Assembly: GCA_034440635.1 (NCBI GenBank)
Contig: JAOTON010000385.1
Location: 402,501 to 466,500, forward strand
Direction of reading: 5' to 3'
DNA: 64,000 nucleotides
From: Lepas anatifera
Lineage: Eukaryota; Arthropoda; Thecostraca; Lepadidae
Shown: piece by piece, positions 34,121-46,180 of the stretch
Layout: the number at the start of each line of letters is the position of its first letter
How positions within the stretch are numbered: position 1 is the stretch's first letter
Translations under genes and position numbers: made by a program
The notes under the pieces: model-generated
The model's input: only the letters and a program-made list of their open reading frames with translations
Database searches by the model: none
Told to the model about the DNA's origin: nothing

Positions 34121-34789
34121 TCGAGAAAATACAAACAAATTCAGCGTTGATTCACCATAGATAAGAAAACACTGCGTAATGGTGAGCACAAAATTCCGAA
34201 AAACGAGGCAGCCTTGCTTTTTATAATAAGTATTCTCGAACCAGACTAAGGAAATCGTCGCTACCGGTGCTGGTTATGGTGAAAACACCAATCACCTCAC
34301 GAGCGATGTCCCGGTAAGATTAACTTCATTAATTTCAATGCGGTGTATTTTACCTCAGTGTATTTTACGACTCGTCTCCATCATTATATACTACGTTCAG
34401 AGTATTTGTACCCAGATCGTTTGGACAATTATTAATCAGCATGTGCTAACTCTTTTTCATACCCACCACGTTCTCATTTATTTCATTTCACTTATTTTTA
34501 AGATTACCCATAGGACAAGGCACATTTATAGGCAACGTCGCATACATTTCCAGGGCCAAAATCAGACAAAAACTTGATTGTATATCCTCGTTGTAGGTGT
34601 GCACTGCTCAATGTGACGACGCATGAGCATATACTTTGAAGCCATGTATGCCATCTTTGTTTGTCCAGACTCCAGAGAAGAAATGAGTACCTAATGTAAG
34701 GACCTCCATCTCGGCTGTTGCGCCTTCGTTCGGAGCGGGTGTATGTGCCGATAGTGGGTTGGCTATGCAGCCCAAATTGTCTGAGCCGT
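34121..34789. other. Upstream flank of the sulfotransferase gene
   Basis: No repeat family or coding region is recognised. If the gene starts near 35217, its promoter lies here or in the following minisatellite. No TATA box is obvious. Confidence 0.35.
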
Positions 34790-35195
34790 AAAAAATCTGG
34801 TGCTGCATTGTCTGCGTGTCTAGATCAGGGGAGTCTTGTGCTGCAGTGTCTGCGTGTCTGGGCAAGGGAGTCTGGTGCTGCTGTGTCCGTGTGTCTGGGC
34901 CTCGAATTCTGGTACTGCTGTGTCTGCGTCATGGAGTCTGGTACTCCTGTGTCTGCATGTCTGGCGCTGCTGTGTCTGTATGTCTGGGCCGCGAATTCTG
35001 GTACTGCTGTGTCCGCGTCACGGAGTCTGGTACTGCAGTGTCTGCGTGTCTAGGTCAGGGAGTCTGGTGCTGTAGTGTCTGCGTTTCTGGGTAGCAAGTA
35101 TGGTGCTACAGTGTCTGCGTGTCTAGTGCTACAGTGTCTGCGTGTCTGCGTACTGCAGTGTTTGCGTGTCTGCGTGCTTGGTGCTGCAGTTCTGA
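34790..35195. repeat. Minisatellite (CTGCTGTGTCTGCGTGTCTGG type)
   Basis: Irregular tandem units built from GTGTCTGCGTGTCTGG and GTCTGGTGCTG/GTCTGGTACTG modules, with variable spacing. The array ends about 20 bp before the start codon of the sulfotransferase signal-anchor exon, so it lies in the 5' UTR or core promoter. Frames stay open through the array, but an in-frame TGA at 35193-35195 separates it from the start codon. Confidence 0.85.
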
Positions 35196-35216
35196 GAGCC
35201 TGTGAATGCCGCAGGG

Positions 35217-35328
35217 ATGGGTCGCTGCTGCAAGCGGCATCCCCAGCGCTGGCTGTTGCTGCTGCCCTGGACCCTGCTGCTGCTTCTGCTCTGCCTTACT
35301 TATATGGACCTCAGTTGGTGGCAACGAG
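35217..35328 (+). CDS. Carbohydrate sulfotransferase, exon 1 (signal anchor)
   Basis: ATG at 35217 in a GCAGGGATGG context is the first Met after an in-frame stop at 35193. It encodes 37 residues: a basic N-terminus (MGRCCKRHPQR), then a leucine-rich membrane segment (about residues 12-29), then MDLSWWQR. This is the layout of a type II Golgi signal anchor. The exon ends after the first base of a codon and is followed by the consensus donor GTAAGG at 35329. The single leftover G joins GT at 44169 to give Gly, so the phase matches the next exon. The long catalytic exon has no start or anchor of its own, which supports the pairing; a transcript would prove it. Confidence 0.75.
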
Positions 35329-35888
35329 GTAAGGCGCGCGTAGGCTGCATTTGTGAAGCTTAATTACGTGGTGGTGATCATTGTGTGGCCATTTATTAAA
35401 ATATATATGTTTCGGTTTTCTACATAGGGCTGAGGTCCGAACGAAACTTGTGGACGGGATGTTCAGATAATATTTCTGTAGGTCACTTAGAAAAGGTGAC
35501 TTACCTATAAAATCGGTTTTAAATATAAATATATATGGGGCTGGCAGTAAGTTGTTCTTTATGTAGGTGAGGTTAAATACAATCGCGTTTTTCTCGTGTC
35601 TTCTTGTAACTGTACTTGTGACTTCGAAAAACGCGGTAATATTCATTCTCACTTGGCATGCGTGCGTGTGTGCGTGCTAAAAATAACGCCTAGTGAGCAC
35701 AAAACTCCAAAATATGTTAGCTTGTACGTTTTGATAGCATAAAGAGTTTATTTGAGCGTGTTAACCGTTATTAGGTAAAGTATCAACCGGCTAACGCTCA
35801 TGATAATGGACAGTAATAAAACTGTGGAATTGCCATTTGACAGATTAATGTAAAGGGTACGAAATCACGAAATTGGATATTAAATGTA

Positions 35889-36956
35889 TTAACACGCGCC
35901 CCGCTGGGGGACGAAATTCGCCCCATCCCTCCTGTTTTCCCCCGATAACGCACAAACGAAGAGACGCAGAACACCGAAACTCACCGTACCTTATCCCTGA
36001 TCAATTTTACATACCTGACCAAATTTTTAGGTAAGGTCATGTCAGGTCAAGGAGCTATTCAAGGTCAAGTGACCCGACCTTAAAACCGAGTTTGAAACGG
36101 CGCCTAGGGGACATCAGCGAACCGATCAGTTTGAAACTTACACAATATGATGAGATTTTAAGGGTCTACAAATGTGCTATCTCGGAATTTCGATATTATT
36201 GACCTAGAGTGGGGTCAATTTTTTTGGTCACCCCATTATGTCTATGGCGAAAAATAGAACAGGCTCGTTTTCAGTCAATACTGGATAGATAGAGCTGCAA
36301 ATCCTCAAACCGTCTATCCTTACCACGATCTTGACCATAAAGATGAGTTTTTTCAGCATCTGATCTCTCAAAGGTCATGTCAGGTCATAAGAGTATAGAG
36401 TGATTGTTTTGTAATAACTCACGTATAGCCTCTGCGCTGCAGGCCCTAAAGCTCTAATTTAATATCGTTTTGTAATAACTTCTCACTGAATTGACATGAA
36501 GCTCCCATTCTGCTTGCATTGTGTTTATATTGTCACGGGGAGTACGATTGGTATGCAGCATGACCACACCAGGTTACTTCGTGACCCTGACCTAGCTGGA
36601 GGTCAGGTCATTTTCATTATTTGACCTAGCAAGGTCATATTATACATCATTCGATTCGCCGCAATGAGAAGAATCCAATGATGCATAAATATTTGTTCCA
36701 GCTTTACTGTGTACAGATCTAGAGGGAGAATTGTACACCACTCTGTTGTAAGCCTATGGAACCTTCTTTGACCTATGCTGACCTCTATACTGACCTGAAA
36801 TAAAAATTATTCTTATAAAATCTATTTGTCCTATCAAGAGCTTTCAAACCCCACCCGTAATTTTTATTTAGCTTTCGTGGGAACTGAGATACGGAGGGAG
36901 GGGGGCGAAAAACGCCCCCCCAGCGGGGCGCGTCATGCAAGCGGGGCGCGTGTTAA
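35889..36956 (+). mobile_element. TTAA family 1 element (copy 1B)
   Basis: Begins TTAACACGCGCCCCGCTGGG. Its right end has the terminal motif twice: CAGCGGGGCGCGTCATGCA, then GCGGGGCGCGTGTTAA. The interior has TTGACCTAGCAAGGTCATAT and ATTATACATCATTCGATTCG near 36620-36660 and many other AGGTCA half-sites. 1068 bp, TTAA at both ends, no transposase. Confidence 0.9.
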
Positions 36957-37255
36957 AACAAACTAAACATACGGACGCGTTTCGTATTCTTCCTCAGTGT
37001 ATGTTATGCTGCGTATGTTTCTCTGAGGAAGAATTCGAAACGCGTACGTATGCTTTGTTGGTTTTGATACATTTAGCATCAAAATTTTCATTGTTGCACC
37101 TTTTATTACTAGTAAAACTGCCGAAAAGAGGCCGGTCAGATCAAAACAAAAGTCACCCAAGGTCACTAAAACTCACTATTTTCGAAATTTGTTTGTGTCA
37201 ATATATTTGTAAAGCAACACGATAGCCTTAAGTTTGGTTCTATAATATATAGTGA

Positions 37256-37448
37256 CATTAGCGGATCCAGGAGCAATTTTTGTGGGGCCTAATTTGGGAG
37301 GAGCCAAATTGAAAACAAATCGCGAAAAACTAGTATTTTTACATAAAAACGGCTAAAATTTTAGCCTTACGGGGAAGGAGGCAAAATATGTTATTTTAGG
37401 CTTTCCAGGGGGCCACGGCCCCTTTGGGCCGCCTTGAATCCGCCAGTG
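37256..37448. mobile_element. hAT-like MITE
   Basis: The left end is CATTAGCGGATCCAGG and the right end, read inward, is CACTGGCGGATTCAAGG. The interior is non-coding, with GGCCACGGCCCC near the right end. No clear target duplication remains. Classification rests on the (C)NCTGGCGGAT terminus. Confidence 0.55.
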
Positions 37449-38559
37449 AACAGTCATGGGCACCACCCAAGGACTAAGTGGTACGCCGCATGACTTTAAA
37501 GGATCATTATCTGCTCAGTGATGAACAATGTAGAAGAAGTAGAAGAAGAAGGTTGCTGCCGAGCAGACAACAAAATCAACATTTCGTACACCACCATAAA
37601 CTACATCTCCCCAGATTTGCCCTTACGTAACACCACCTCGAAATCCATCAGTCATCGAACAATCCCTCAGAAAGCCCCCTTTAACCAGCGTAATGCACCA
37701 CTACTAAATGTCTCGATGTTCAATATAGAAGCCGCAATAAAGAAACTATCCCATCATCCGACCAACCGCACCCGCAACTCCGAAAGTCCTACCGGCCAGT
37801 GGCGTCCTGCCCACACGACGGTGGCGACGATCAAGTGTCCACGATGCCGCCGCACCAGAGGCCATCACACACCCAGCCTCCGCTGCTCCACTGTCTCCCG
37901 CAGCGGGCGCCGCCTACCCGGCGCGAAAACCCCAAGGGCCACACTTACAAAGTAATAGTCATCAGGACTACCCACGAGCTGATAAAGTGCCACAATGTAC
38001 TTGGCAGATCAAGTTATACGCAAATATTAAATCCCGGAAAGGCGTCACAAACGTCACCTGTAACAAATACCTAGTTATACTATTAACCCCCGCAGAGCGA
38101 TTTAGATAACATTTTGCATGAAACTTAACAAATACTGAACAGATTTCACACCTTAGCGCCCCTCGCTTCGCGATTACTTACATCCAAGGGTTGGTAAACG
38201 CCGCACACTGACACACAGAACCGCTCGCTACGGATTCAAAAACGGAAAGAACGTTCCCGGGGCCGGACCAGCCGATGTAAACAAAAGTCACGTGACCGCC
38301 CATCTCTACACCGCCGTCACTATCAGTCAAAAATTCATCGACATTGAAATCAACCATCGACCTGAATTACAGTTGCATTAAATCCTAAATATTTCACTTT
38401 ACATAAAATATCAGCTGGCACGCTGGAAACCGAAAATCTACCATAAAATTATCCATTCATCTCAAATTAGAGTCGCCACTTACAGAAGCACCCAACTGAA
38501 GTTGCCACATGGCAAATCACTCGACTCCCGCATTCACGATCCATGGCTCTGGGGCGTCC

Positions 38560-38960
38560 GGGCAACCCCTCCCCTTTACGCCCCCCTCCCGAGGACGGTA
38601 GACTTAACATTATTCTTTACCTCCTCTGAAGGTCACGTGATCTTACAAGGTCACGCCACATATAATGTGAATGCTGGGGCCAAGACAAACACATTGATGT
38701 ATTTTGTTTGAATCTAGGTCTAATGGTTCCCGAGTTGTACAGGACTTCCTAAATTCGTAAAACTATGATTGGACTGTCTTGAACTAAAACTTTCTTGGAT
38801 GCCACGGGTCTGTGACGTCACGGGTCAATGGATAAAGTTGAAAATCGGTTCCAAAGCAGAAGACTGTAAAGCAATTACAGCGCCTTTTCAATTCCTTTCC
38901 GTATACTTCCGGTTCCCGAGATCGTAGGAGGTCCTGTTAACTCCGCACGGACAAAGAGTT
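38560..38960 (+). mobile_element. Family 7 repeat fragment
   Basis: Shares AAGGTCACGCCACATATAAT, GGGGCCAAGACAAACACATT, TAATGGTTCCCGAGTTGTA and a GTGACGTCACGGGTCAA block with 25970-26650 and 55868-56340 in the same order. Confidence 0.55.
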
Positions 38961-39979
38961 TCAGAAACAAGCTCTGGAGTGTATCTGAATGGTCCAACTT
39001 CATTTGAGACAAAACGCGTCCACCAAGTTATTCCCCCTTCGTGCTTTCTCGATAAACTGAAGGCACATTCACAGCATTTCAGCATGCAAGGGACCGCATG
39101 TAAGAGCTATTTAGATATGCTGTGGATTAATCGCCTGTCTCGCACCATTTTCCGCTTGGGATCTCCTTTCGGATTATCCGAACACAAAGTTATCGTCTCC
39201 CATAATAATTTACAATTTGTCTTACGGTGAGAAAGTGGTATTATATAGATCCTCGTTTAGAAATAAGCTTGGCAGTGGCATCATTTATTAGTTTTAGAAA
39301 GCACAACTTTAGATGTGCTAGGTAGTGTGCACTTCGGGGGGGTTTCGGGTAATTTACAACGATTAATATTGGGTGTGTGACTACGCACTGCAGTTGGTGA
39401 TTTTTCGGTCAGTTGATAACGAGTTTTAGCTGCGAGCGGAAATCGGCCTCGGAACGCTGTGAACCAACATTCATTCTCCGGATTTATCAGCCTCAATTAC
39501 AGTCAAACAGCCCTCCGCAAAAGTAGATACTGTTTCCCCCAAAGCTCATGAGGATTCTGACTGTCAATATTCGTGTTTCCAGCGTTGGGGTTTTCAAAAT
39601 AATTACTCGGTGATGCAGGGTTGCGAGAAAACTCACACACATCGTCTTTAAGGTTATAGTTTTGTTCTTGGAATCGAAGTGATGCAGCTACCTGACGGTG
39701 CTGATTTCATTTCACTAAATTTACATGCAAAGTTGTAAGCCTGCCAGGAGCGTAGATTAATATACGAAGAGACCTCGTGGACGCTTCCATTCCCCGTTAA
39801 AAGTTTTTGAACTGGACCCACACGGAACCACGGACTTTACAACCCCTCCACAGGAAATTAGATAGCTGTTTTCGGTTCATAATGGGGCAGCCAGCAAATT
39901 CTGGTGTTTTTGGGATAGTGGGAGAAATGGTGCGATGACAGATGCCCCAAGGCCGCTTCTTCTGTTTGAGGTGGTGGTT

Positions 39980-40503
39980 CAGAGGACGATAGGCTGTCCA
40001 TCCAGAGGACGAGAGGCTGTCCATCCAGAGGACGATAGACTGTCCATCCAGAGGACGATAGGCTGTCCATCCAGAGGACGAGAGACTGTCCATCCAGAGG
40101 ACGAGAGACTGTCCATCCAGAGGACGATAGGACTGTCCATCCAGAGGACGAGAGACTGTCCATCCAGAGGACGATAGGCTGTCCATCCAGAGGACAGAGA
40201 CTGTCCATCCAGATGATGAGAGACTGTCCATCCAGAGGACGAGAGACTGTCCATCTAGAGGACGATAGACTGCCCATCCAGAGGACGATAGCCTGTCCAT
40301 CCAGAGGACGAGAGACTGTCCATCCAGAGGACGAGAGACTGTCCATTCAGAGGACGAGAGACTGTCCATCCAGAGGACGAGAGACTGTCCATCCAGAGGA
40401 CGATAGGCTGTCCATCCAGAGGACGATAGGCTGTCCATCCAGAGGACGAGAGACTGTCCATCCAGAGGACGATAGACTGTCCATCCAGAGGACGATAGGC
40501 TGT
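39980..40503. repeat. 23-bp minisatellite (CTGTCCATCCAGAGGACGAG type)
   Basis: About 22 units of 23 bp with few substitutions, mainly GAGAGA/GATAGG/GATAGA at the unit end, plus some indels. Since 23 is not a multiple of three, three units (69 bp) make one 23-residue period, and all frames are largely open on both strands. The encoded repeat (MDSLSSSGWTV, SRPLDGQ, SLVLW) is a by-product of the array. It lies in the sulfotransferase intron. Confidence 0.95.
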
Positions 40504-42951
40504 CTGGCTCCGGTCCCGAGGAAGAGGACCAGGGTCCTGAAATTGCTTTAACGCAAGGTGGAGAGTGAGGCCAAAATCCCAAAAAGAGGCCAAAATCCCC
40601 ACTTTCTTAACATGTCTCATTTTTGTTGTTTAGTATTTCCAGGCTTACAAGTCCCATCACAGACTTTTTCCTGGACCTGTTTATTGCTTCTTACCAAACC
40701 AATACTTTTTCAGGATAATACTTTGATTTAGTACTGTATTTATATGCCTTCGAAACATAAGCAATAACTACCACCAGCTTTTTGTTTTGACTGACAGTAG
40801 ATGAAAATATCTGCTGTGGAAAGGAAGTGAAGAATCATAATTTTGCTACTTCCTAGTGGAATGAAAACATTTTGACGCTCCACAATTGTACATACCTCAT
40901 ATATAGATAGGATCTCATAACACTGAATCTCTAACCCATTTACATAGAACTAGGAAGCTACATAATTTCTAACATTTGTATATAGAATACATGATTTGGC
41001 CTATATTTGTATGCACAATCAGTTCAGATTAAGAAAATAGCAAGCATACCCAGCCTTAAAAATCATGAGTCGCAAAAGGTACAGTCTGAGCCTTCCTCCG
41101 AGCTGTGGAAAACTTCTGCAAGGTATTATGACCTCGCCCAGTACTGTACTGAGTAGGAAGGTACCCACCTATCTCCTGTAGATATTTAAGATGGGAGAAA
41201 TGGTTCGATTAATCGTGAATTTCCGAAACGTAAGCTGCAGGTTCAAGGATAATAAATGAACCTTCATCCACAATATCCCTTCCAACAGCAAAGTCAAATT
41301 CCTTTCACGCATTCACTCAATTTCCAGTCTTCTTTCCAATAACCAATACTGACCTCAAAATTCTGTATTCTCCGCCTTGGTGATATTCCCGCCTCAAGAC
41401 AGGGCTCACCAAGGTTACCAAAGTAACTAAAAACTCACTCCTGCACTTGCGCACCTATTCATGACACCCGAGATCATTTCGGCTCCCCTTTACGACAAAC
41501 TGACGTCATTGTTCTGAATGGACGCAATCCAGCTGAGGCCTTTTCACCTAGGCCAATTCGGTACTTGGATGTCTTTGGAATCCCATTTCTCAATAATAAA
41601 CACACGGTTGAGAGTAATCGAGCGCTAGAAATGTTGCTAATGCATGTTTCAACTTCAAAAACTAACAAAAAGAAAAAGAAATCTGTATTTTATTAATTAT
41701 ATTGAAAGGTGGAATTTGCCTCACTTAAAGTGGACATTTCTACCGAAATCACGATGTAGTTCCGAGCGTTTGAAAATTTCAAAAAGCTCTTAAACCACAT
41801 AGTAAAAATACCAAGAACTTGCTTATTTATTTTTCTTGAATAAAAATGTATTTTTCAATTCTTGTTCAGTAAAATAATATATATCCTAATTTATTCACCA
41901 ATGTCACCAAAAAAAAAATAGCGAAAACATTAGGGTTGACTTTGGCATCTCTCTTGAAATTATAAGATTACTTTCACAATTGGTGGTCTTGATTGGAATA
42001 TGTGTTTCATTGTGATCCTTTCAAATGCGACTTGTATCCTATTCTAATGCAAATAATTGGCGAAAATTAAAGTGGATGAAAACGAATGCGCCTGGATGCA
42101 ATCGGCCTCACAGAACAAATACCCACATGAAGTCTTTCCTTCGCCTGAAAATCTGGCAGCAGCCAATCCCAAGCCAGCTTAGGCAAAAATATGCGCCATC
42201 TCTTGTATTGGAAAGGGCCAGAAACTTCTGGGACATGACAAAGTTTGTTTTACCTCCAGGAAAACCTTTGTTACCTCACTTTTTCCCATATGGTCGTCGG
42301 TGTTTTTTCTGCGGGTTTCATACTTTAGTTTATAACAGGCCGGGATTGTTTTTTGTGCGGGGTTTACCGTGAGAGTAGTATTGGCGTTTGAGATAGGCGG
42401 GAGGACGTAATTGAGGAGGGTACAGACAAGATATCACATCAATGGTGGTTGGGGATTATACTAACATGGTTTGGATATTCACTGTCATAATTTAGATGCT
42501 TATTATACCGGTTTTCATGCCCGGGATTCCTCTGCCAAGTGAGGCCAAAACAGGTCCCTGGTGAGCCCTAAATAAATCTGAAAAGATGCGTTTTCCACCT
42601 AAAATTGTGAATTTCAGGACACTGAAGAGGACCACCAGTATCCGCGCGCGAAATCGCTGGCTCCTGGTCATACAGTCATTTTGTATTTGCGCCACTTCCA
42701 ATAGACACACTTGTCCTATTACAGGGAGCTTTGGCATGGGTGTTCAAAGCTCCTCTCCATTGGCTCAGATCAGACATGAAAAGCAGTTTCCCGTCGTGAG
42801 GATTTAACCCACGTTAATTTATGTTGCCCAACCTGAAGACGAGCAATGAAGTCACTTGGTCACTAGGTACTTTTCAGAATTATTTTTGTTAATCAATTGA
42901 CCCCTTAGAATATATAAGACTTGACTCATTAACTGTCAGTTTGCCGTATCG

Positions 42952-43797
42952 TTAACACGCGCATTCACGGGGGTCTGAGCCACCTTCGCATTGACGGGGG
43001 CGGGTACCCCCCCACCCTAAGATCTCGAGAACCACGGTAGGTAGCGAAAAACGGTAAACGGCGTTAGGCTGCCCATCTACTTCTCCATCTAAAACATTTC
43101 GACCATTTTTTGTCGGGTTACATTTAAGGTCACGAGAGGTCAAAACATGCCGTCATAGGGATAACATGTAAATTCAGTTTGTCGGCCATTACATCTGAAC
43201 AAGTAAAGATAGAGCAAAACTACTTAAAATATATGAATCCTCTCAGCAAGCCGAATCGAATGATACATAATTTGACCTTGCTAGGTCAAATCAAGGATTT
43301 GACCTGACCTGGGGTCAGGTCAGGGTCAAATTATATAAAATGCATATCATTAGAACCGCAAAGCCCAGGCGAGTCTAATGCAGCTAAAATAAATGTTCTA
43401 TCACCATCCGTTACTGAGTTATTCCGTAAAAACCATTTTTCCCATGTATTTCCAATGGAGAGGTCATGCCTCGTACCTGACCTTAGGTCATCGATATAAA
43501 AAATATCGGAACAAATTTTAGAGAAATCGGTGGGGCCATTATGTGATATGAGTTTCAATCGAATAAGTTCACCCTGCTCCGACTTATGCTATCTTAAACT
43601 TTTTTTAGGTCGGGTCACTTGACTTGTACTGGTGACCTGACCTGACATGACCTAACCTTAAAATTTTCACAGAAGTTGTAAAAATGATGAGGGAAAATGT
43701 ATGCCAAGTACGGCGGCGCTACGCGCCGCCCTTTTTCTGCTATCTCCGAAAAACCCGAGGGGGGGCGGGTACCCGCCCCCGTCAATCCGCGTGTTAA
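42952..43797 (-). mobile_element. TTAA family 2 element (copy 2B)
   Basis: Begins TTAACACGCGCATTCACGGG and repeats CGCATTGACGGGGGCGGGTA 32 bp later, a duplicated terminal motif. It ends GGGGGCGGGTACCCGCCCCC and then CGCGTGTTAA. The interior is the reverse complement of copies 2A and 2C. 846 bp, TTAA at both ends, no transposase. It lies near the 3' end of the sulfotransferase intron. Confidence 0.9.
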
Positions 43798-44168
43798 GCC
43801 TATAGAAAACGACATGTTTGAGACGCTATACCAATTTTAGAAACGGCACTTATTCTGGAAGACTTTTCTATTGGCTTGTCTTTGCGGTGGTCCTTGGTGG
43901 TGGTTATAAGATGTTTCGAAGTTTCTCTAAGAGAACACTTTGTGAAAGATGTTATGAAAAGAAGTTACAGAAAATACATATGGAAGCAGGATGCTAGCAA
44001 ACTTCGATGCTGACGTTCTTCTATTAGCTACTCCACTAATTAATCCATTAATCCAATTCATTAATCCGATATTTTGCCTTACCCGCTAACTAGCAGATTC
44101 CTGATTAGCAGACCTCTAGAGGAATGCCCACCTCTGCATCCATGTATATTTCATAAAATCTTTTTCAG

Positions 44169-45550
44169 GTTTGAGCGCGACCGCATCCTTCTTCTGGGGC
44201 ACAAGCGCCGAACTCGGGGCATCCATGCCAAGTGCCGGCGTCCCCTCGAATGACGTGGACACAGCCAGCGCCTTCGCCAAGCTATCATCTTCCATCAACA
44301 ACACCTATGTAAACGCTGCAAATGCTGGAGATCACCCAACAATCAAGATCCCAGGCAAAACGGTTGCGCTTACCGATCCAGTTAACACTACTAGTGATAC
44401 TTCCGTCCAAAGTGCCAGCGACCCAGATGATAGGACGGCCGTCGACGTCAGGGAGGATGCGCAAAAAGTGGCCGATAGTGCTGGTACAGATCCAGATGAT
44501 TCAGACGGGGAAACTGGAGTCGATTCGAGATGGCTGCAGCTAAAAGAGGACACTCTCAGTAAGCTGCGCCGTCAGCTCCAGCAGAAGACGAGTGAGGTGA
44601 CGTCGTCGCTGTCGAAGTCCTTCACAGGTGAAGCAGTGCCGATGGAGGATATGACTCCGGTACTGATTGTGAGCTCCTGGCGTAGTGGAAGCTCATTCCT
44701 GGGCGCACTTGTTGAGTCTCACCCTTTGTCAATGTACTTTTATGAGCCAATGAGCGGGCTTGTATCGGACAAAGGCCACGGAGCAGAAAAAGTTAGTTTT
44801 GTGCAACGGCTGTTTCGGTGTCGCGTAAAAGACGTTGCCCGGCAATACTCCCGTTTCAATATATCCAATGTAGTTACCAGGCCGGGGATAAATGCAGACC
44901 TGGCAACAGCTTGCAAACGCCGGGCCCCCCAGTGCCGGAACTTTGAATTTCTCTCGGAGGCGTGCGCTATGCACCCGATGCGCGTCATCAAAGTTGTCCG
45001 TATGCGCGTGCGTGACGTAGAGCCGTTGTTGCTTGCCATACCGCGACTGCGGGTTGTTGTTTTGGTGCGCGACCCGCGCGCGGTGATGCACTCACGAAAG
45101 AGCATCTCGTGGTGCCACACCACCTGTGCGTCGCCGGCCTCTCTGTGCAGCTGGCTGACGGAGGGACTCCGCGATGCGGCGCGCTACGCCAGGGAGTTCC
45201 CAGGACGCGTTCTCATAGTTAAACACGAACACATGGCCAGCAATGTCACCGCAGGGGCGCAGGAACTTTTCTCATTCTTAGGTTTAAACGTGGAGCGCAG
45301 GACACTGAGGTTTATACAAAGCCACACTGCCGAAATCAATGCTAAGAAAGACATTATGAATATTCGTCGAAACTCGACGCGGGCCGCCATGGAATGGCGA
45401 CTGACGGCAGACTGGGAGCAAGTGAAAAATCTTCAGCAGGAATGCCGAAGTGATTTCGGCAGTTCGGACGCATTTGAAATGCTAGGTTATCGAAAATTTA
45501 GCGACGAGTCCGAGCTGAGAAATCTCAGCGTACCGTTGGAAGTGCAGTGA
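44169..45550 (+). CDS. Carbohydrate sulfotransferase, exon 2 (catalytic)
   Basis: This exon follows a TTTTTCAG acceptor and completes a 497-residue type II Golgi enzyme with exon 1. Residues of about 39-190 form an acidic Ser/Asp/Thr-rich stem. The PAPS 5'-phosphosulfate-binding loop SSWRSGSSF lies at 206-214, and the 3'-phosphate motif RVVVLVRDPRAVMHS at about 332-346. SWCHTTCAS follows and the protein ends with GYRKF-type C-terminal sequence. This is the layout of the CHST1-7 group (GlcNAc/Gal/GalNAc 6-O-sulfotransferases), which move sulfate from PAPS to glycans in the Golgi lumen. The acceptor sugar cannot be told from sequence. The reading frame is intact; the first in-frame Met of this exon is internal, so it depends on exon 1. 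Confidence 0.9.
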
Positions 45551-45772
45551 TCGAGTGACTCTTCCGTGGCCTGTGTTGTTTTACCGTTTGTCATTTTATG
45601 TATTGAAGCGCTGCGTGTTGCATGTAAGTAAAGTACTACTGTCAGGAGAACGGATTTAATTTACGAGCAGAGTCGACAATTTTGGGCTGTGCCCTCCACC
45701 AAGGGCAGATGGCGCACGGCGAAGGGGACGCCAACCCGAGGGGGCACTACGTCGGTGTGATTTACCTTTGAA

Positions 45773-45778
45773 AATAAA
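45773..45778 (+). promoter_or_regulatory. Candidate polyadenylation signal
   Basis: AATAAA lies 223 bp after the sulfotransferase stop codon, the closest canonical signal downstream. It would give a 3' UTR of about 240 bases. Confidence 0.5.
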
Positions 45779-46180
45779 ACCAAGTGAAGGGTGGCTAGAA
45801 CAAAATACGAATTTTCTGGCGTCCCTCTCTTCAGGACAATCATTTTTGTTATGGAATGGAGGTGTTTGCTTTTGTTTTTTATTTATTAATCTTTTCTATT
45901 AATTAATTCCTTCATACTCACGGTAAATTGCCAACAGAACAAATATCCAATGGCATGAAAAATATTTTGTATGTAAAGTTAAGAATACACAGGTTACCGA
46001 CACGCGTAAAGAACGGTAATAAAGAGTTAAAACCTAAGTGATAAGTTAAATCACACGTATGATGAAAGCAACGCGAAAAATAAAGGTTGTTCGACGGTGC
46101 AAACATATGTATAGTCATTTTTCTGCATTCGGCTTCATTTAGGCCTTAACCTCATTTAGAGTTAATTACTTCTCAGTGTT

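Larger units (their letters stand above)
35329..44168 (+). other. Intron 1 of the sulfotransferase gene (inferred)
   Basis: An 8840-bp phase-1 intron inferred from the GTAAGG donor and TTTTTCAG acceptor. It carries a family 1 TTAA element, a hAT-like MITE, a family 7 fragment, a 23-bp minisatellite and a family 2 TTAA element. Other open frames in it, for example 37518-37955 and 42025-42372, have no recognisable domain. Confidence 0.7.

Noticed and set aside
34608..35332. Cys/Val/Leu-rich open frames over the minisatellite, running into the sulfotransferase first exon
   Set aside because: Repeat-derived; an in-frame stop at 35193 separates the array from the true start codon at 35217, and the other frames do not match the anchor.
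37518..37955. 146-codon plus-strand open frame as a gene
   Set aside because: No recognisable domain; it lies in the sulfotransferase intron, and its composition shifts abruptly along its length.
39797..40620. Long open frames (up to 261 codons) on both strands
   Set aside because: They coincide with a 23-bp tandem repeat that lacks stops in any frame. The predicted peptides are simple repeats and overlap each other on both strands.
44171..44173. TTG start codon for the sulfotransferase
   Set aside because: This is a spliced animal gene. The TTG is an internal Leu just after a good 3' splice site, and the exon at 35217 supplies a proper ATG and anchor.
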